From Flavobacterium sp. 9 (GTDB taxonomy: Bacteria > Bacteroidota > Bacteroidia > Flavobacteriales > Flavobacteriaceae): a DNA stretch of 64,000 nt. The DNA is taken from the NCBI RefSeq assembly GCF_002754195.1, contig NZ_PEEU01000001.1:5766001-5830000 (forward strand), read 5' to 3'. The position numbers were made by a program, and so were the translations under genes. Positions 35,255 through 44,449 of the stretch are shown one piece after another; the stretch's first letter is position 1; the number at the start of each line of letters is the position of its first letter. Under the pieces are notes generated by a model. It did not search any database and had not been told where the DNA came from. It saw only the letters and a program-made list of their open reading frames with translations.

Positions 35255-35845
35255 ATGGAATTTAACAGCGATATTTGGAAAGTCCTCACTACTGCATTCT
35301 TTGCACTATTGGGAGTTATTATTGGAAGTATACTATCATACCGAAATTCCTTTAAGCTTTTTAAAAATCAAAAGAAATACGATAATAGGAGAATCGCATA
35401 TTCACGTTTGCTTGCTTACAAGTATATTTGGCCTCAATCAATAATATTTCATCTAGGAACACGATTCTCAGCAGAATATTTCTATGCGAAATTTAATTTA
35501 TTTTCCAACGAAAAGGATTTGGAGCAATCTAATAAAGAATTTGATAGAGCAGCTAATTTGATGAGAGATACATCTATTTATCAAAAAGAGATATTTGAAA
35601 CAATTGGTTTAATTCAAACTTGCTACATAATAGATTCTGAACTTGAGTTAGCTATAGAGGAGTTATTTGGAGCCGGAACAATCCAAATTCAACCATTTCC
35701 TAAAACTCTTAAAACTCTTAACGAATTAAATCACTATAATGATGAAAATGGTGCAAAAATTCCAATGATGGCAGAAGCCAAATATGTAGTTAGAGTAAAT
35801 AAGTTATTGAAACTTCTGAAAGTACAATTGGATTCTGAAAAGTAG
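35255..35845 (+). CDS. Membrane-anchored helical protein of unknown function
   Basis: A 196-residue protein with one N-terminal membrane helix (VLTTAFFALLGVIIGSIL, residues 10-27) followed by a basic turn (SYRNSFKLFKNQKK) and a long helical cytoplasmic domain. No family was recognised. The layout of a short anchor plus a helical body is common among membrane effectors of anti-phage systems. It lies 162 nt after the KAP NTPase on the same strand, so cotranscription is uncertain. Confidence 0.65.
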   Translation: MEFNSDIWKVLTTAFFALLGVIIGSILSYRNSFKLFKNQKKYDNRRIAYSRLLAYKYIWPQSIIFHLGTRFSAEYFYAKFNLFSNEKDLEQSNKEFDRAANLMRDTSIYQKEIFETIGLIQTCYIIDSELELAIEELFGAGTIQIQPFPKTLKTLNELNHYNDENGAKIPMMAEAKYVVRVNKLLKLLKVQLDSEK

Positions 35846-36035
35846 TACCAACACTAACGATTACTACCGCAGATTTGCGAAATAATCCTTATATGTATCG
35901 TGAGGGGTAAATGTTAAAAAACGTTAATTCGACAAAGATATAATTTGTATTGGACTGATTAGTATTTGTAAATTTATGAAAAAACTTAAGATAAATCAGA
36001 GTACTTTTGTATGTTTGAGCTATTTATAAAAAACA

Positions 36036-36746
36036 ATGAAAAAAATTAAGAAAAGAACGCTTTTGAATACAAGTGTAATTCTTTGTGTAATTGTATTTTT
36101 AATTCCATTTTTTCTAAAAGATGACAGTGATACTTTGTTAACTACAATTTCTGTATCGTTTACAGCAATGGGTGCTACAGCTACTTTGATAACTTTGTTT
36201 ATTGCAATTTTTCTTTACGAAAGATTTGGTTTAGAATCAAGATTTGTTAATAATCAAACTGATAAGGTTTTAGAGTTAGTAGACGAATTAAAAGGTAAAA
36301 TGTTTAGAGGAGTAACTAACAATGGAACGTATTTATTCGGCACAAATAGAGATAAACTTAAATTTATAAAAGAATTTTCAGAATTTAAGGAAGATGATAA
36401 AGAGAAAATAGTTTTAATCAGTTTGGAAGATTATAATGATTGTTGGGATAAAATATTAGAAATTAGTCGCAGTTATTGGCTTCCGAAAATTATTAAAGAG
36501 AAAATTTCATTTCTCAACTTGATTATGGTAAATGAGACTGAAAACCCATTAAATGATGAATATGTTAGATTAAAGTTTGGAAAGGAAGTTGCTGGTGAAT
36601 GGTTAATAACTTTACCTAAATTTACATTCTTAGAATTTATTGATCATTTAGATAGTTTATCTTCTTCGATAGAAGAGTGGCTTAAACAGCATTCAGACCT
36701 TACTATTGACTTTAAACTCGAAGAACCTGAAAAACAATCCAGCTAA
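36036..36746 (+). CDS. Two-helix membrane protein of unknown function
   Basis: A 236-residue protein with membrane helices at about residues 10-27 (SVILCVIVFLIPFFL) and 45-62 (TATLITLFIAIFLY), then a soluble domain of 165 residues (FGTNRDKLKFIKEF, KIVLISLEDYNDCW, PKFTFLEFIDHLD). No family was recognised. It is the third gene of the accessory segment that starts with the integrase remnant and the KAP NTPase; 190 nt separate it from the preceding gene. Confidence 0.65.
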   Translation: MKKIKKRTLLNTSVILCVIVFLIPFFLKDDSDTLLTTISVSFTAMGATATLITLFIAIFLYERFGLESRFVNNQTDKVLELVDELKGKMFRGVTNNGTYLFGTNRDKLKFIKEFSEFKEDDKEKIVLISLEDYNDCWDKILEISRSYWLPKIIKEKISFLNLIMVNETENPLNDEYVRLKFGKEVAGEWLITLPKFTFLEFIDHLDSLSSSIEEWLKQHSDLTIDFKLEEPEKQSS

Positions 36747-37074
36747 TAACAAAGTATAACTGCTTAATCAAAAAGTGGACATATAAATTAGTATTTAATT
36801 GTCATAAGTATAAACCCCGCCCTCCGAAGTTTTTCCAATGAAAACCTGTGTAAATGTCTCTGACTTTGCATATTTATTTTTGCATCTTAGAAATTCTATA
36901 CCTGATAAAAATCTGCTGACTTCGTACCCGTAATCTTGATTAGACGGACAAAAATAATTCTGATGATTAATCTAAATTGGAGATTAGTTTTAATCTTGAA
37001 TTATAAAAGTTGTAATTTTAAAAGTAAAGGCAACATAATTAATATAGTTAAATAGAATAAATACTTCCAAAACA
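36747..37074. other. Intergenic stretch with a dispersed repeat
   Basis: Holds a diverged copy of the dispersed repeat at about 36815-36905 (CCCCGCCCTCCGAAG...AAATGTCTCTGACTTTGC). Its hairpin arms are degraded. No gene was seen. Confidence 0.55.
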
Positions 37075-37102
37075 AAAAAAGAGACCCGAAAGTCTCTTTT
37101 TT
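37075..37102 (-). terminator. Intrinsic terminator of the XRE gene
   Basis: AAAAAGAGAC-CCGAAA-GTCTCTTTTTT; T run on the minus strand follows the XRE gene stop by about 27 nt. Confidence 0.85.
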
Positions 37103-37128
37103 GTTTTAATATATCTTGTATAAATAAA

Positions 37129-37536
37129 TTATTTTTTAATCAATTTTTCAAGCCTTGCCATCATTTCATCTTTCTCTTTCAACATACGCTCATATAATGC
37201 GATTTTTTCTTCATGAAGTTGAATCAATTTGTCAATTGGATTAACATTAAATGTTGCAGTATGACCTGTATTTAAGAAAGCACCATGATCAAAAGTATTA
37301 GAAATAACATTCACCGCCTGTTCTTCATCAAAATTTTGAAAAGCTTCAACAGGAATTTTTAATACTGCTGAGATTTGTTTCAACAGATTTTCTTCAATTA
37401 CATCTTTTTGCTCCAGCACAGAAATTTTCTTCTGATTCCAGTCATTTCCAAGATCATAAGCCAATGCTTCCTGCTTTATGTTAAGCATTTCTCTGAAGCG
37501 TTTTACGTTTCTTCCCTGATGTATTTTCTGTTCCAT
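37129..37536 (-). CDS. XRE-family HTH regulator
   Basis: A 135-residue regulator. The HTH spans residues 8-45 (NVKRFREMLNIKQEALAYDL, then WNQKKISVLEQK). The middle has a short beta-like segment (FDHGAFLNTGHTATFNV), and the last 35 residues form a coiled coil (IQLHEEKIALYERMLKEKDE). This is a typical small Bacteroidota HTH protein with a dimerising tail. It has its own -7 box at 37562 and its own terminator, so it is monocistronic. Its targets are unknown. Confidence 0.85.
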   Translation of the reverse strand: MEQKIHQGRNVKRFREMLNIKQEALAYDLGNDWNQKKISVLEQKDVIEENLLKQISAVLKIPVEAFQNFDEEQAVNVISNTFDHGAFLNTGHTATFNVNPIDKLIQLHEEKIALYERMLKEKDEMMARLEKLIKK

Positions 37537-37561
37537 AATGAATATTGATTTTCTAAAGACT

Positions 37562-37569
37562 CAAAGATA
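37562..37569 (-). promoter_or_regulatory. -7 box of the XRE gene
   Basis: On the minus strand TATCTTTG fits TAnnTTTG exactly and lies 25 nt before the start codon; the -33 region is weak (TTTT instead of TTG). Confidence 0.45.
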
Positions 37570-37610
37570 AAGCCATTTTTTGAATTAAAACCCTGCGTTT
37601 CAAAAATTAA

Positions 37611-37645
37611 AAAAAAATCCCATTTCGTTAGAAATGGGATTTTTT
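37611..37645 (-). terminator. Intrinsic terminator of the serine hydrolase gene
   Basis: AAATCCCATTTC-GTTA-GAAATGGGATTT with A and T runs outside. Same core as 10787 and 16461, but the outer pairs changed from GC/GC to TC/GA with pairing kept. Confidence 0.85.
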
Positions 37646-37674
37646 GTGCCCCTTACTGAGCAATTTATAAACTT

Positions 37675-39285
37675 TTAACTTTTCTTGAAAATTTGGTATT
37701 TTGGTTTTTCGTAATCAGTTATGTCCAAAATAATATCATAAACGCCTGTTGAAATTTCAATATTATCTCCTTTTGGCATTATTCCGTCGCTCATATCTTT
37801 TCCAAAATTTAAAGTCCAATCGTCATTAAAACGAAATTTAAGCTCTCCTGTTTTTAAAGTCACATTTTTAATTGTCCAAATTCCTTTTGTTTCAGTTTCA
37901 AAAAGTTTTGCATCGGGACCTTCCCAGCCTTTTTCTGTAGCAGTTCCTACAATTCCCCAAGAAGGAAATATTTTATTTGCTTTTTTTAGTTGATTTCCTA
38001 CATGAAAACTTAATGACTCTATTTGTGAAGTCTTGTCTCTTTCAAAAATTACATCACCCATTAATTCTTCAGCGAAAAATAAATTTTCTTTTACAGGATA
38101 TAGAATAGTTGTGGGGCCGTTTCCACTTTGCAATTTTAATTTATTGTTTTCAACTGTAAGGTAAACTACAAAATTGTCTTCTACTTGATAAGTTCCCACA
38201 TATTGCTTTAAAGTTTCTGAGCTTACGTTGGCTACAATTGGAATTTTATAATCTTTATCGTATAAATTATACAAAGTTTTCATAATAGCATAAGTGGCAG
38301 TGTTTAAACCTCTTTCTGTATTTGTAAGCAGTATAATGCAGATGTCATCTTCGGGAATTTGAACAAAATTGCTGCAAAAACCGGCTGCATAACCACTATG
38401 ACCAACTGTCATTTTTCCAAACATTTTCATTGTGATCCACCCATAACCATAATTTTTTTTGAAAGGTGTGTATGCTTTTTCTAAATTTTCTTTGGAGATA
38501 ATTTTGTAATTTTTTAGTCCATTATAATATTTGTTTAAATCTTCAACAGTTGAGTATATACCACCGGCTGCAAAAGGCATAGGTGGATCATAAACAATCG
38601 ATGGTTTTTGTTCTTTTTCAGTAAAAATCTCATAGCCAATGACTTTATTTTTACTTTTTAGATTTTTAAAAGCAAAACCACTTTGCTTCATTTTCAATGG
38701 TTTAAATATGTATTTTTCAACTGCTTTTTCGTAACTTATTCCAGTAACTTTTTCAATTACATAGCCTAGAAAATAATATCCCGAGTTAGAATAACTCCAA
38801 TCAGTTCCAACTGGAAAATCCAAAGGTTTTGTTTTTTGAAATTCAACAAATGATTTTTCCGTTTGGTCTTTCATATCATTTCCTCTGGTATAGTCATAAA
38901 CTCCAGCGGTATGGGTTAACAAACTTTCAATTGAAATAGCATTTGCATCGGGATAATCCGGATAGAACTTTGAAAGTTTATCCTGTAATGAAAGTTTTTT
39001 TTCTTCTACTAATTTTAAAATTACCGTTGCTGTAAAAGTTTTTGTAATGGAATATATTTGAAAAATGCTGTTAGCGTTATTTTCCTTTTTTAAAGCTACA
39101 TTTGATAATCCATAACCTTTATCTAGTAAAGTTTCTCCTTTTTCAGAAATAAAAACAGAACCGTTAAATAGATTTTGTTGATTGTAAAATTCAAAAAGTT
39201 GCTCTAATTTTTCTTTCTTACTTTGTGTAAAACCTAATTGTGTTATAAATAATAAAATAAAAGTTATTGATTGAATTAATTTCAT
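37675..39285 (-). CDS. Serine hydrolase of the beta-lactamase/class C PBP family
   Basis: A 536-residue exported protein (signal peptide, residues 1-20, ITFILLFITQLGFTQS). The catalytic SxxK is in YSITKTFTA near residue 80, the YxN motif in WSYSNSGYYFLG near 167, and the third motif HSGYAAGF near 296. After the catalytic domain (to about residue 345) come a lipocalin-like DUF segment (VGTYQVEDNFVVYL) and a C-terminal beta domain (GIWTIKNVTLKTGELKFRF) of the SusE/carbohydrate-binding-like type. Family members are esterases, D-aminopeptidases or PBP-like enzymes; true beta-lactamase activity is not implied. Monocistronic with a terminator. Confidence 0.87.
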   Translation of the reverse strand: MKLIQSITFILLFITQLGFTQSKKEKLEQLFEFYNQQNLFNGSVFISEKGETLLDKGYGLSNVALKKENNANSIFQIYSITKTFTATVILKLVEEKKLSLQDKLSKFYPDYPDANAISIESLLTHTAGVYDYTRGNDMKDQTEKSFVEFQKTKPLDFPVGTDWSYSNSGYYFLGYVIEKVTGISYEKAVEKYIFKPLKMKQSGFAFKNLKSKNKVIGYEIFTEKEQKPSIVYDPPMPFAAGGIYSTVEDLNKYYNGLKNYKIISKENLEKAYTPFKKNYGYGWITMKMFGKMTVGHSGYAAGFCSNFVQIPEDDICIILLTNTERGLNTATYAIMKTLYNLYDKDYKIPIVANVSSETLKQYVGTYQVEDNFVVYLTVENNKLKLQSGNGPTTILYPVKENLFFAEELMGDVIFERDKTSQIESLSFHVGNQLKKANKIFPSWGIVGTATEKGWEGPDAKLFETETKGIWTIKNVTLKTGELKFRFNDDWTLNFGKDMSDGIMPKGDNIEISTGVYDIILDITDYEKPKYQIFKKS

Positions 39286-39585
39286 ATTTTTTTGACTTTT
39301 TATTGAATTTTAATTAACGGTTTGCCCTTTGTGACAGTTGCGTAAATTTATAATAAAAGATTACAAATAAAAATTCCTAACTGAATTTTCAAGCAAAATT
39401 CAGAGCACAAGCTAAGCGAACAGATCCTGTTGGGGATTAAACCAAAAATCTATTGATTTCTATACTATTTAGCCATTTTTTTTACTTCAAAAAATGAATA
39501 TGTTAAAAACCAAATAAATAAAAAAAATAATGTAAACTTTATCTTATGTATAAAAAATATTACATCTTTACAAAAACTTTAAATC

Positions 39586-40128
39586 ATGAGAAAAATATTA
39601 TCACTTTTTTTTGTTTTGTTTCTGTTTACTTCCTGCGATAAGGACGGCAGTATTTTTAAAGGAGAAGAACAACTGCCACCAGCAACAACTACCGGAGCAA
39701 ACACTGTAGGATGTCTAGTCGACGGCAGAGTATTCTTGCCACATCAAAGCGGCATTAATCCTTCAGTAAATTGTTTCTATCAAATTGAAGGAGGAGAACA
39801 ATATTTCGTTCTGAATTTCGCTGATCTTCGCAAGGAAAAAAATGAAATGGTCGTGGTGATGCTCAGAAAAGTTGAAGTAAAAGAAGGAGAAGTGTACAAA
39901 CTAAACAAAACATTTTCCATAGCACCTGAACTCACCGGAGCAATAGGAGTTTACAGTACAGCAGATAGTCAGTTATATTATACTAATGAAATCGTGAAGG
40001 GTGAATTGAAAATAACGCGTTTAGACCTTTCAAAATCAATTATAGCAGGGACTTTCTGGTTTGACGCTGTTAGTGATAAAGGTGCAAAAGTGCAGATAAG
40101 AGAAGGACGTTTTGATTGGAATTATTAA
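39586..40128 (+). CDS. DUF6252 lipoprotein
   Basis: A 180-residue lipoprotein: signal ILSLFFVLFLFTSC with the lipid Cys at residue 17, followed by DKDG. The rest is beta-rich with the DUF6252 pattern (VGCLVDGRVFLPH, VNCFYQIEGGEQYFVLNF, ELKITRLDLSKSIIAGTFWF). These proteins are common and unstudied in Bacteroidota and are expected in the envelope. It stands alone, with 300 nt of empty DNA upstream holding no clear consensus promoter. Confidence 0.78.
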   Translation: MRKILSLFFVLFLFTSCDKDGSIFKGEEQLPPATTTGANTVGCLVDGRVFLPHQSGINPSVNCFYQIEGGEQYFVLNFADLRKEKNEMVVVMLRKVEVKEGEVYKLNKTFSIAPELTGAIGVYSTADSQLYYTNEIVKGELKITRLDLSKSIIAGTFWFDAVSDKGAKVQIREGRFDWNY

Positions 40129-40312
40129 TATTAAAAACAGTATATGATAAGAAAAATTACTTTTTAAACATTTATTCCGCTTACTTGATTTAAAGAAATT
40201 AGCTTACTTTCAAGTTGATTTGTAAGATAATTATTTTAAATTTTTATAAGTAAACGGTTTGTATACCCATCCAGTCAAGGTTAAATGTTAAAACATATGC
40301 ATTCTTATAACA

Positions 40313-40942
40313 TTAATAAACTTTCGTTATCATTTCATCTATAGGCAAACGAACTTTTTTCGTAGTTGCCATATAGTCTTTTTCCAAATCACGATATCCT
40401 AAAGCGAGGATAACTGTAGAATGCAACCCTTTTTCTTTCAAACCCAAAACGGCATCGATAATGGCGGCATTAAATCCTTCGATAGGAGTGGCGTCGACTT
40501 TCAATTCTGCCGCAGCAATAAGTGCAGTTCCTAGTGCAATATAAGCCTGTTTGGCCGCCCAAAGGGCTTTTTGTTCTGCGTCAATAGCGCTGAAATAGGA
40601 ATGCAGTCCATTTCTAAATCCTGATAAGGCACCAGGATCAAGACCTCTTTGCTTTTCTGTCATTGCCATATAATCGTCAATGTAAGTCGAAGACATGTCA
40701 TTGAATGCAGCAAAAACCAACAAATGAGAGCAAGAGCTAATCTGTCCATTATACGAATTAGCGCCTAATTTTTTTTGAATTTCCGGGTTGCTTACAACAA
40801 AAATACGGTAAGATTGCAGACCACAAGAAGATGCTGAAAGATTTATAGCTTCTAAGATCTGATCAACCTTCTCTTCTGTTACTTTAATGTCATTGTAAGC
40901 TTTTGTGGCGTAGCGCCATTTTAAATTTTCTATCAAATTCAT
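40313..40942 (-). CDS. Nitroreductase-family NAD(P)H-dependent flavin oxidoreductase
   Basis: The start is set at ATG 40942 (209 residues), because the upstream ATG at 40969 overlaps the -7 box at 40967-40974. The FMN-binding opening is LKWRYATKAYND; SASSCGLQSYRIFVV and the loop QAYIALGTALIAAAEL follow the NfsB/NfnB layout, and the end carries LALGYRDLEKDY and KKVRLPIDEMI. It reduces quinones, nitro compounds or flavins with NAD(P)H as a cytoplasmic dimer. It is divergent from the mesX-mesD operon; a role in supplying reduced flavin to that O2-dependent system is possible but not shown. Confidence 0.87.
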   Translation of the reverse strand: MNLIENLKWRYATKAYNDIKVTEEKVDQILEAINLSASSCGLQSYRIFVVSNPEIQKKLGANSYNGQISSCSHLLVFAAFNDMSSTYIDDYMAMTEKQRGLDPGALSGFRNGLHSYFSAIDAEQKALWAAKQAYIALGTALIAAAELKVDATPIEGFNAAIIDAVLGLKEKGLHSTVILALGYRDLEKDYMATTKKVRLPIDEMITKVY

Positions 40943-40966
40943 TGCTATATCTATCTTAATTTTTGG

Positions 40967-40974
40967 CAAATATA
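40967..40974 (-). promoter_or_regulatory. -7 box of the nitroreductase gene
   Basis: Minus-strand TATATTTG fits TAnnTTTG. It lies 25 nt before ATG 40942 and decides that start over the one at 40969. Confidence 0.45.
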
Positions 40975-41083
40975 AATGATATTGTTTTCTTTTTCGAGTT
41001 TTTGTAGCGCTCTGGGAAACTCCAAATCAATCATCTTAGGTCACTAAAGAATATTTATCTGTTTTCTTTCATTATCACATTTG

Positions 41084-41106
41084 TTTAAAGATTAATAATC
41101 TTTAAA
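41084..41106. promoter_or_regulatory. Perfect palindrome upstream of mesX, possible operator
   Basis: TTTAAAGATT-AAT-AATCTTTAAA, two 10-base arms with a 3-nt centre, about 105 nt before the mesX start and in the shared region with the divergent nitroreductase. An Lrp-type regulator gene closes the mes operon, so this is a candidate binding site. AT-rich hairpin is the alternative. Confidence 0.5.
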
Positions 41107-41209
41107 AATGTGTATAAAAAGAATATTTAACTGATTTTATGTTAAAATAAAAATATTAAATCTTTTATTTTCAAATTTGCAGGGTAAAAAAACTAAATAT
41201 TGTCATCAT

Positions 41210-42262
41210 ATGAAAGCGAACATACAAGAAGATAGGGGAATAAACGAAAAGCAGAATATTGAAAACACTCAGAATACAATCCCGAATGATTTTGTATTCA
41301 CACTAAAGAGGACTTGTTTAGATGAAAACTATCACCCCTCAAGTGAAACGCGTTTGACAACCAATTTTGCAAACCTGGCTAGAGGAGGTAATCGCCAGCA
41401 AAATTTACGTAATGCCTTAAATATGATTAACAATCGATTCAATGCATTGGCTCATGTAGATAATCCAAAAGCTGATCGTTACCTTGTAGAACTTGAAATC
41501 ATCACAGTAACGATGAGTATTGATGATAAGAATGGTATTAAAAATCTGCCGCTGATTGAAGTTTTAAAAACGAATATTTTTGACCGCAAGACTAGCCAGC
41601 GTATCGAAGGTATTGCCGGAAATAATTTTTCGTCTTATGTCCGTGATTATGATTTCAGTATTTTATTGATCGAGCACAATAAAAATAAATCTAATTTTTG
41701 TATTCCTGAAAATTTTGGTGATTTGCACGGAAAACTTTATAAGTGTTTTGTCAATTCAGCCACTTATAAAGAGCACTTTAAGATGTCACCAATCATTTGT
41801 CTGAGTGTATCGAGTAACAAAACTTACACTCGCACTGAGTATCAGCATCCGGTTCTGGGTTTTGAGTATCTGCAGGATCAGTATTCTATCACTGATGAAT
41901 ATTTCTCTAAAATGGGCTTAAAAGTTCGTTTTTTCATGCCTCAAAATAGTGTGGCACCGATGGCTTTTTATCATTCAGGAGATCTACTTGCTGATTATAC
42001 TGATCTTGGACTAATCAGCTCAATCAGCACGATGGAGACTTTCCAAAAGATTTATCGCCCTGAAATTTACAATGCAAATTCAGTGGCTGGAAAAATCTAT
42101 CAACCTACCCTTAAACACGAAGATTATTCACTGACTCGCGTGGATTATGACCGCGAAGAGCGCAGCCAATTAGCTGTTGAACAAGGTAAATATGCAGAAG
42201 AGCATTTCATTAAGCCTTACAAAAGTCTCCTGGAACAATGGTCTGCTAATTTTACCCTTTAA
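41210..42262 (+). CDS. mesX: MesX (DUF1852), partner of methionine synthase MesD
   Basis: The start is set at ATG 41210 (350 residues); the longer frame begins at a TTG with no support. The protein shows the DUF1852 pattern (DFVFTLKRTCLDENYHPS, TTNFANLARGGNRQQNLRNA, LNMINNRFNALAHVDNP, LVELEIITVTMSI). DUF1852 proteins are encoded next to short MetE-type synthases and are required for the MesD type of folate-independent methionine synthase, which also needs oxygen. The next gene, 27 nt downstream, is such a synthase. The chemical role of MesX and the methyl donor are not known. Confidence 0.85.
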   Translation: MKANIQEDRGINEKQNIENTQNTIPNDFVFTLKRTCLDENYHPSSETRLTTNFANLARGGNRQQNLRNALNMINNRFNALAHVDNPKADRYLVELEIITVTMSIDDKNGIKNLPLIEVLKTNIFDRKTSQRIEGIAGNNFSSYVRDYDFSILLIEHNKNKSNFCIPENFGDLHGKLYKCFVNSATYKEHFKMSPIICLSVSSNKTYTRTEYQHPVLGFEYLQDQYSITDEYFSKMGLKVRFFMPQNSVAPMAFYHSGDLLADYTDLGLISSISTMETFQKIYRPEIYNANSVAGKIYQPTLKHEDYSLTRVDYDREERSQLAVEQGKYAEEHFIKPYKSLLEQWSANFTL

Positions 42263-42289
42263 TTGATTACAACACATTAAATTACTACT

Positions 42290-43321
42290 ATGAAGAAATT
42301 ATTATTACCTACCTCTATTGTTGGAAGTTTACCTAAACCTGCCTGGCTTGCACCACCCGAAAAACTTTGGTCTCCATGGAAATTAGAAGGCGATCAGCTA
42401 CTTGAAGGTAAACAAGATGCTTTACGCATTTCTCTGCAGGAACAACAATTGGCAGATCTGGATATCATTTGTGACGGCGAGCAGACACGCCAGCATTTTG
42501 TAACGACTTTTATCGAGCATTTAAGCGGTGTAGATTTTGAAAATCGTAAAACAGTAAAAATCCGTAACCGTTACGACGCGAGTGTTCCAGTGGTTGTAGG
42601 TGAGGTTGCACGTCAAAAAGCAGTTTTTGTTGAAGATGCAAAATTTTTACGCAAACAGACTAATAAGCCTATAAAATGGGCATTGCCAGGCCCGCTGACA
42701 ATGGTAGATACCTTGTACGACGACCATTATAAAAGCCGTGAAAAATTGGCATGGGAATTTGCGATAGCACTCAATGAAGAAGCAAGAGAACTTCAGGACG
42801 CAGGGGTAGATATTATCCAGTTTGATGAACCTGCATTTAATGTGTTCTTTGATGAAGTAAACGATTGGGGAATGGCAGCATTAGAAAGGGCTATTGAAGG
42901 TTTACACTGTCAAACTGCGGTTCATATTTGCTACGGTTATGGAATACAGGCAAATACTGATTGGAAAAAGACATTAGGTTCAGAGTGGCGACAATACGAA
43001 GAAATTTTTCCAAAAATTCAAAAATCTAAAATTGATGTGGTGTCTTTAGAATGTCACAACTCTAATGTGCCTTTAGATTTAATGGAACTTGTTCGCGGTA
43101 AAAAAGTAATGGTAGGTGCCATTGATGTGGCAACCAACACTATCGAAACACCAGAAGAAGTAGCTGCTACCCTGCGTAAAGCCCTTGAGTTTGTAGGTGC
43201 CGAAAATCTTTACCCTTCTACAAACTGCGGTATGGCACCGTTATCTAGAGATGTAGCCAGAGGCAAGTTAAGTGCTTTAAGCGCAGGAGCAGAAATTATA
43301 CGCAAAGAACTTGGGATTTAG
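42290..43321 (+). CDS. mesD: Folate-independent methionine synthase MesD (core MetE domain)
   Basis: A 343-residue protein equal to the catalytic C-terminal domain of MetE, without the N-terminal folate-binding half. The zinc ligands are all visible: His212 and Cys214 in AVHICYGYG, Glu254 in SLECHNS, and Cys313 in STNCGMAP. The opening PTSIVGSLPKPAWL and IQFDEPAF are typical. With MesX directly upstream it is assigned to the MesD type that methylates homocysteine from a non-folate donor. It is followed by a BASS transporter and an Lrp regulator on the same strand. Confidence 0.85.
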   Translation: MKKLLLPTSIVGSLPKPAWLAPPEKLWSPWKLEGDQLLEGKQDALRISLQEQQLADLDIICDGEQTRQHFVTTFIEHLSGVDFENRKTVKIRNRYDASVPVVVGEVARQKAVFVEDAKFLRKQTNKPIKWALPGPLTMVDTLYDDHYKSREKLAWEFAIALNEEARELQDAGVDIIQFDEPAFNVFFDEVNDWGMAALERAIEGLHCQTAVHICYGYGIQANTDWKKTLGSEWRQYEEIFPKIQKSKIDVVSLECHNSNVPLDLMELVRGKKVMVGAIDVATNTIETPEEVAATLRKALEFVGAENLYPSTNCGMAPLSRDVARGKLSALSAGAEIIRKELGI

Positions 43322-43379
43322 TCTCAGTATATTAATAATAAAGTCCGTGCCTCCACGGAGGAATAATATTTAAAACACA

Positions 43380-44372
43380 TTGAAGAAATTATTAGAAGTA
43401 TTAAAAAAAGCAGGTTTCGACGGTTTCCTGTTAATGATAGCCACCATGATTCTGATGGCTTATTTTTTGCCAAAGCCAGGCATGGTCAAAGAACCTGTTT
43501 CACTGGAAGAGATTGCCAATGCTGGAGTTTCCTTGATTTTCTTGTTTTATGGCATGCGACTAAGTGTTGAGAAGCTAAAAGCCGGACTTTCCAACTGGAA
43601 AATGCACATTATCGTCCAACTGACAACCTTTTTATTTTTTCCGCTCATTGTTTTGGCATTTCGCCCGTTGTTTGTTAATAACGGCTTTGAGCTGCTTTGG
43701 CTGGGAGTATTTTTTCTGGCAGCATTGCCGTCTACAGTTTCCTCTTCGGTGGTGATGGTTTCGATCGCTAAGGGAAACATTCCTGCAGCCATTTTCAATG
43801 CAAGTATTTCGAGTTTGATCGGAGTAGTCGTTACGCCTATTTGGGTTGGGCTGTTTATAGCTTCTGCGACAGGCGATTTTGATGTTACTCATATCGTCAT
43901 AAAGTTGATTCTGCAAGTATTGCTGCCTGTCATCATTGGCATAAGCCTCAATTCCTGTTTCGGTGCCATTGCCGAAAAATACAAGAAACAGCTCAAATAT
44001 TTCGATCAGGCAGTTATTCTAACGATTATTTACACATCGTTTTGCAAGTCATTTTCCCAACATCTTTTTGAAGGCTTCACCGCCCTAGAACTTACTGGAC
44101 TCGCTGCAGGGATGATGGCGTTGTTTTTCGCCGTATTCTTTTGTGTCGGACTAATTAGCCGCCTGCTTGGTTTTTCAGATGAAGACCGTATTACTGTCTT
44201 ATTTTGCGGATCTAAAAAGTCATTGGTACACGGCACCGTTATGTCAAAAGTACTTTTTCAGCACAGTACTATCACTGGTATTGTATTGCTGCCGCTCATG
44301 CTTTACCATGCCTTGCAATTGATTGCCGCCAGTATCATCGCTCAGGGTATGGCTCGGCGAAAAGAAGTATAA
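43380..44372 (+). CDS. Bile acid:sodium symporter (BASS/SBF) family transporter
   Basis: A 330-residue membrane protein with about ten helices. The start codon is TTG at 43380 (the frame MKKLLEVLKKAGFDGF). Family signs are LIFLFYGMRLSVEKL, AALPSTVSSSVVMVSIAKGN and VLFCGSKKSLVHGTVMSKVL. The SBF-like YfeH/PF13593 type moves small organic anions with sodium. It starts 58 nt after mesD and so probably imports a substrate or precursor related to methionine synthesis, for instance a methyl donor; this is inference from position. Confidence 0.85.
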   Translation: MKKLLEVLKKAGFDGFLLMIATMILMAYFLPKPGMVKEPVSLEEIANAGVSLIFLFYGMRLSVEKLKAGLSNWKMHIIVQLTTFLFFPLIVLAFRPLFVNNGFELLWLGVFFLAALPSTVSSSVVMVSIAKGNIPAAIFNASISSLIGVVVTPIWVGLFIASATGDFDVTHIVIKLILQVLLPVIIGISLNSCFGAIAEKYKKQLKYFDQAVILTIIYTSFCKSFSQHLFEGFTALELTGLAAGMMALFFAVFFCVGLISRLLGFSDEDRITVLFCGSKKSLVHGTVMSKVLFQHSTITGIVLLPLMLYHALQLIAASIIAQGMARRKEV

Positions 44373-44449
44373 TGAGATTTTTGTATTGTTTTTAGTTATA
44401 TTTGAAGGATTTTATTCTGTCTTATAAATAAATTAAACCAAAATATTCT

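Noticed and set aside
40975..41209. Possible SAM or cobalamin riboswitch before mesX
   Set aside because: No conserved core of either riboswitch was found; only an AT-rich palindrome is present.
43547..43916. Two overlapping minus-strand ORFs inside the transporter gene
   Set aside because: Shadows of a membrane-protein gene with recognisable BASS motifs.
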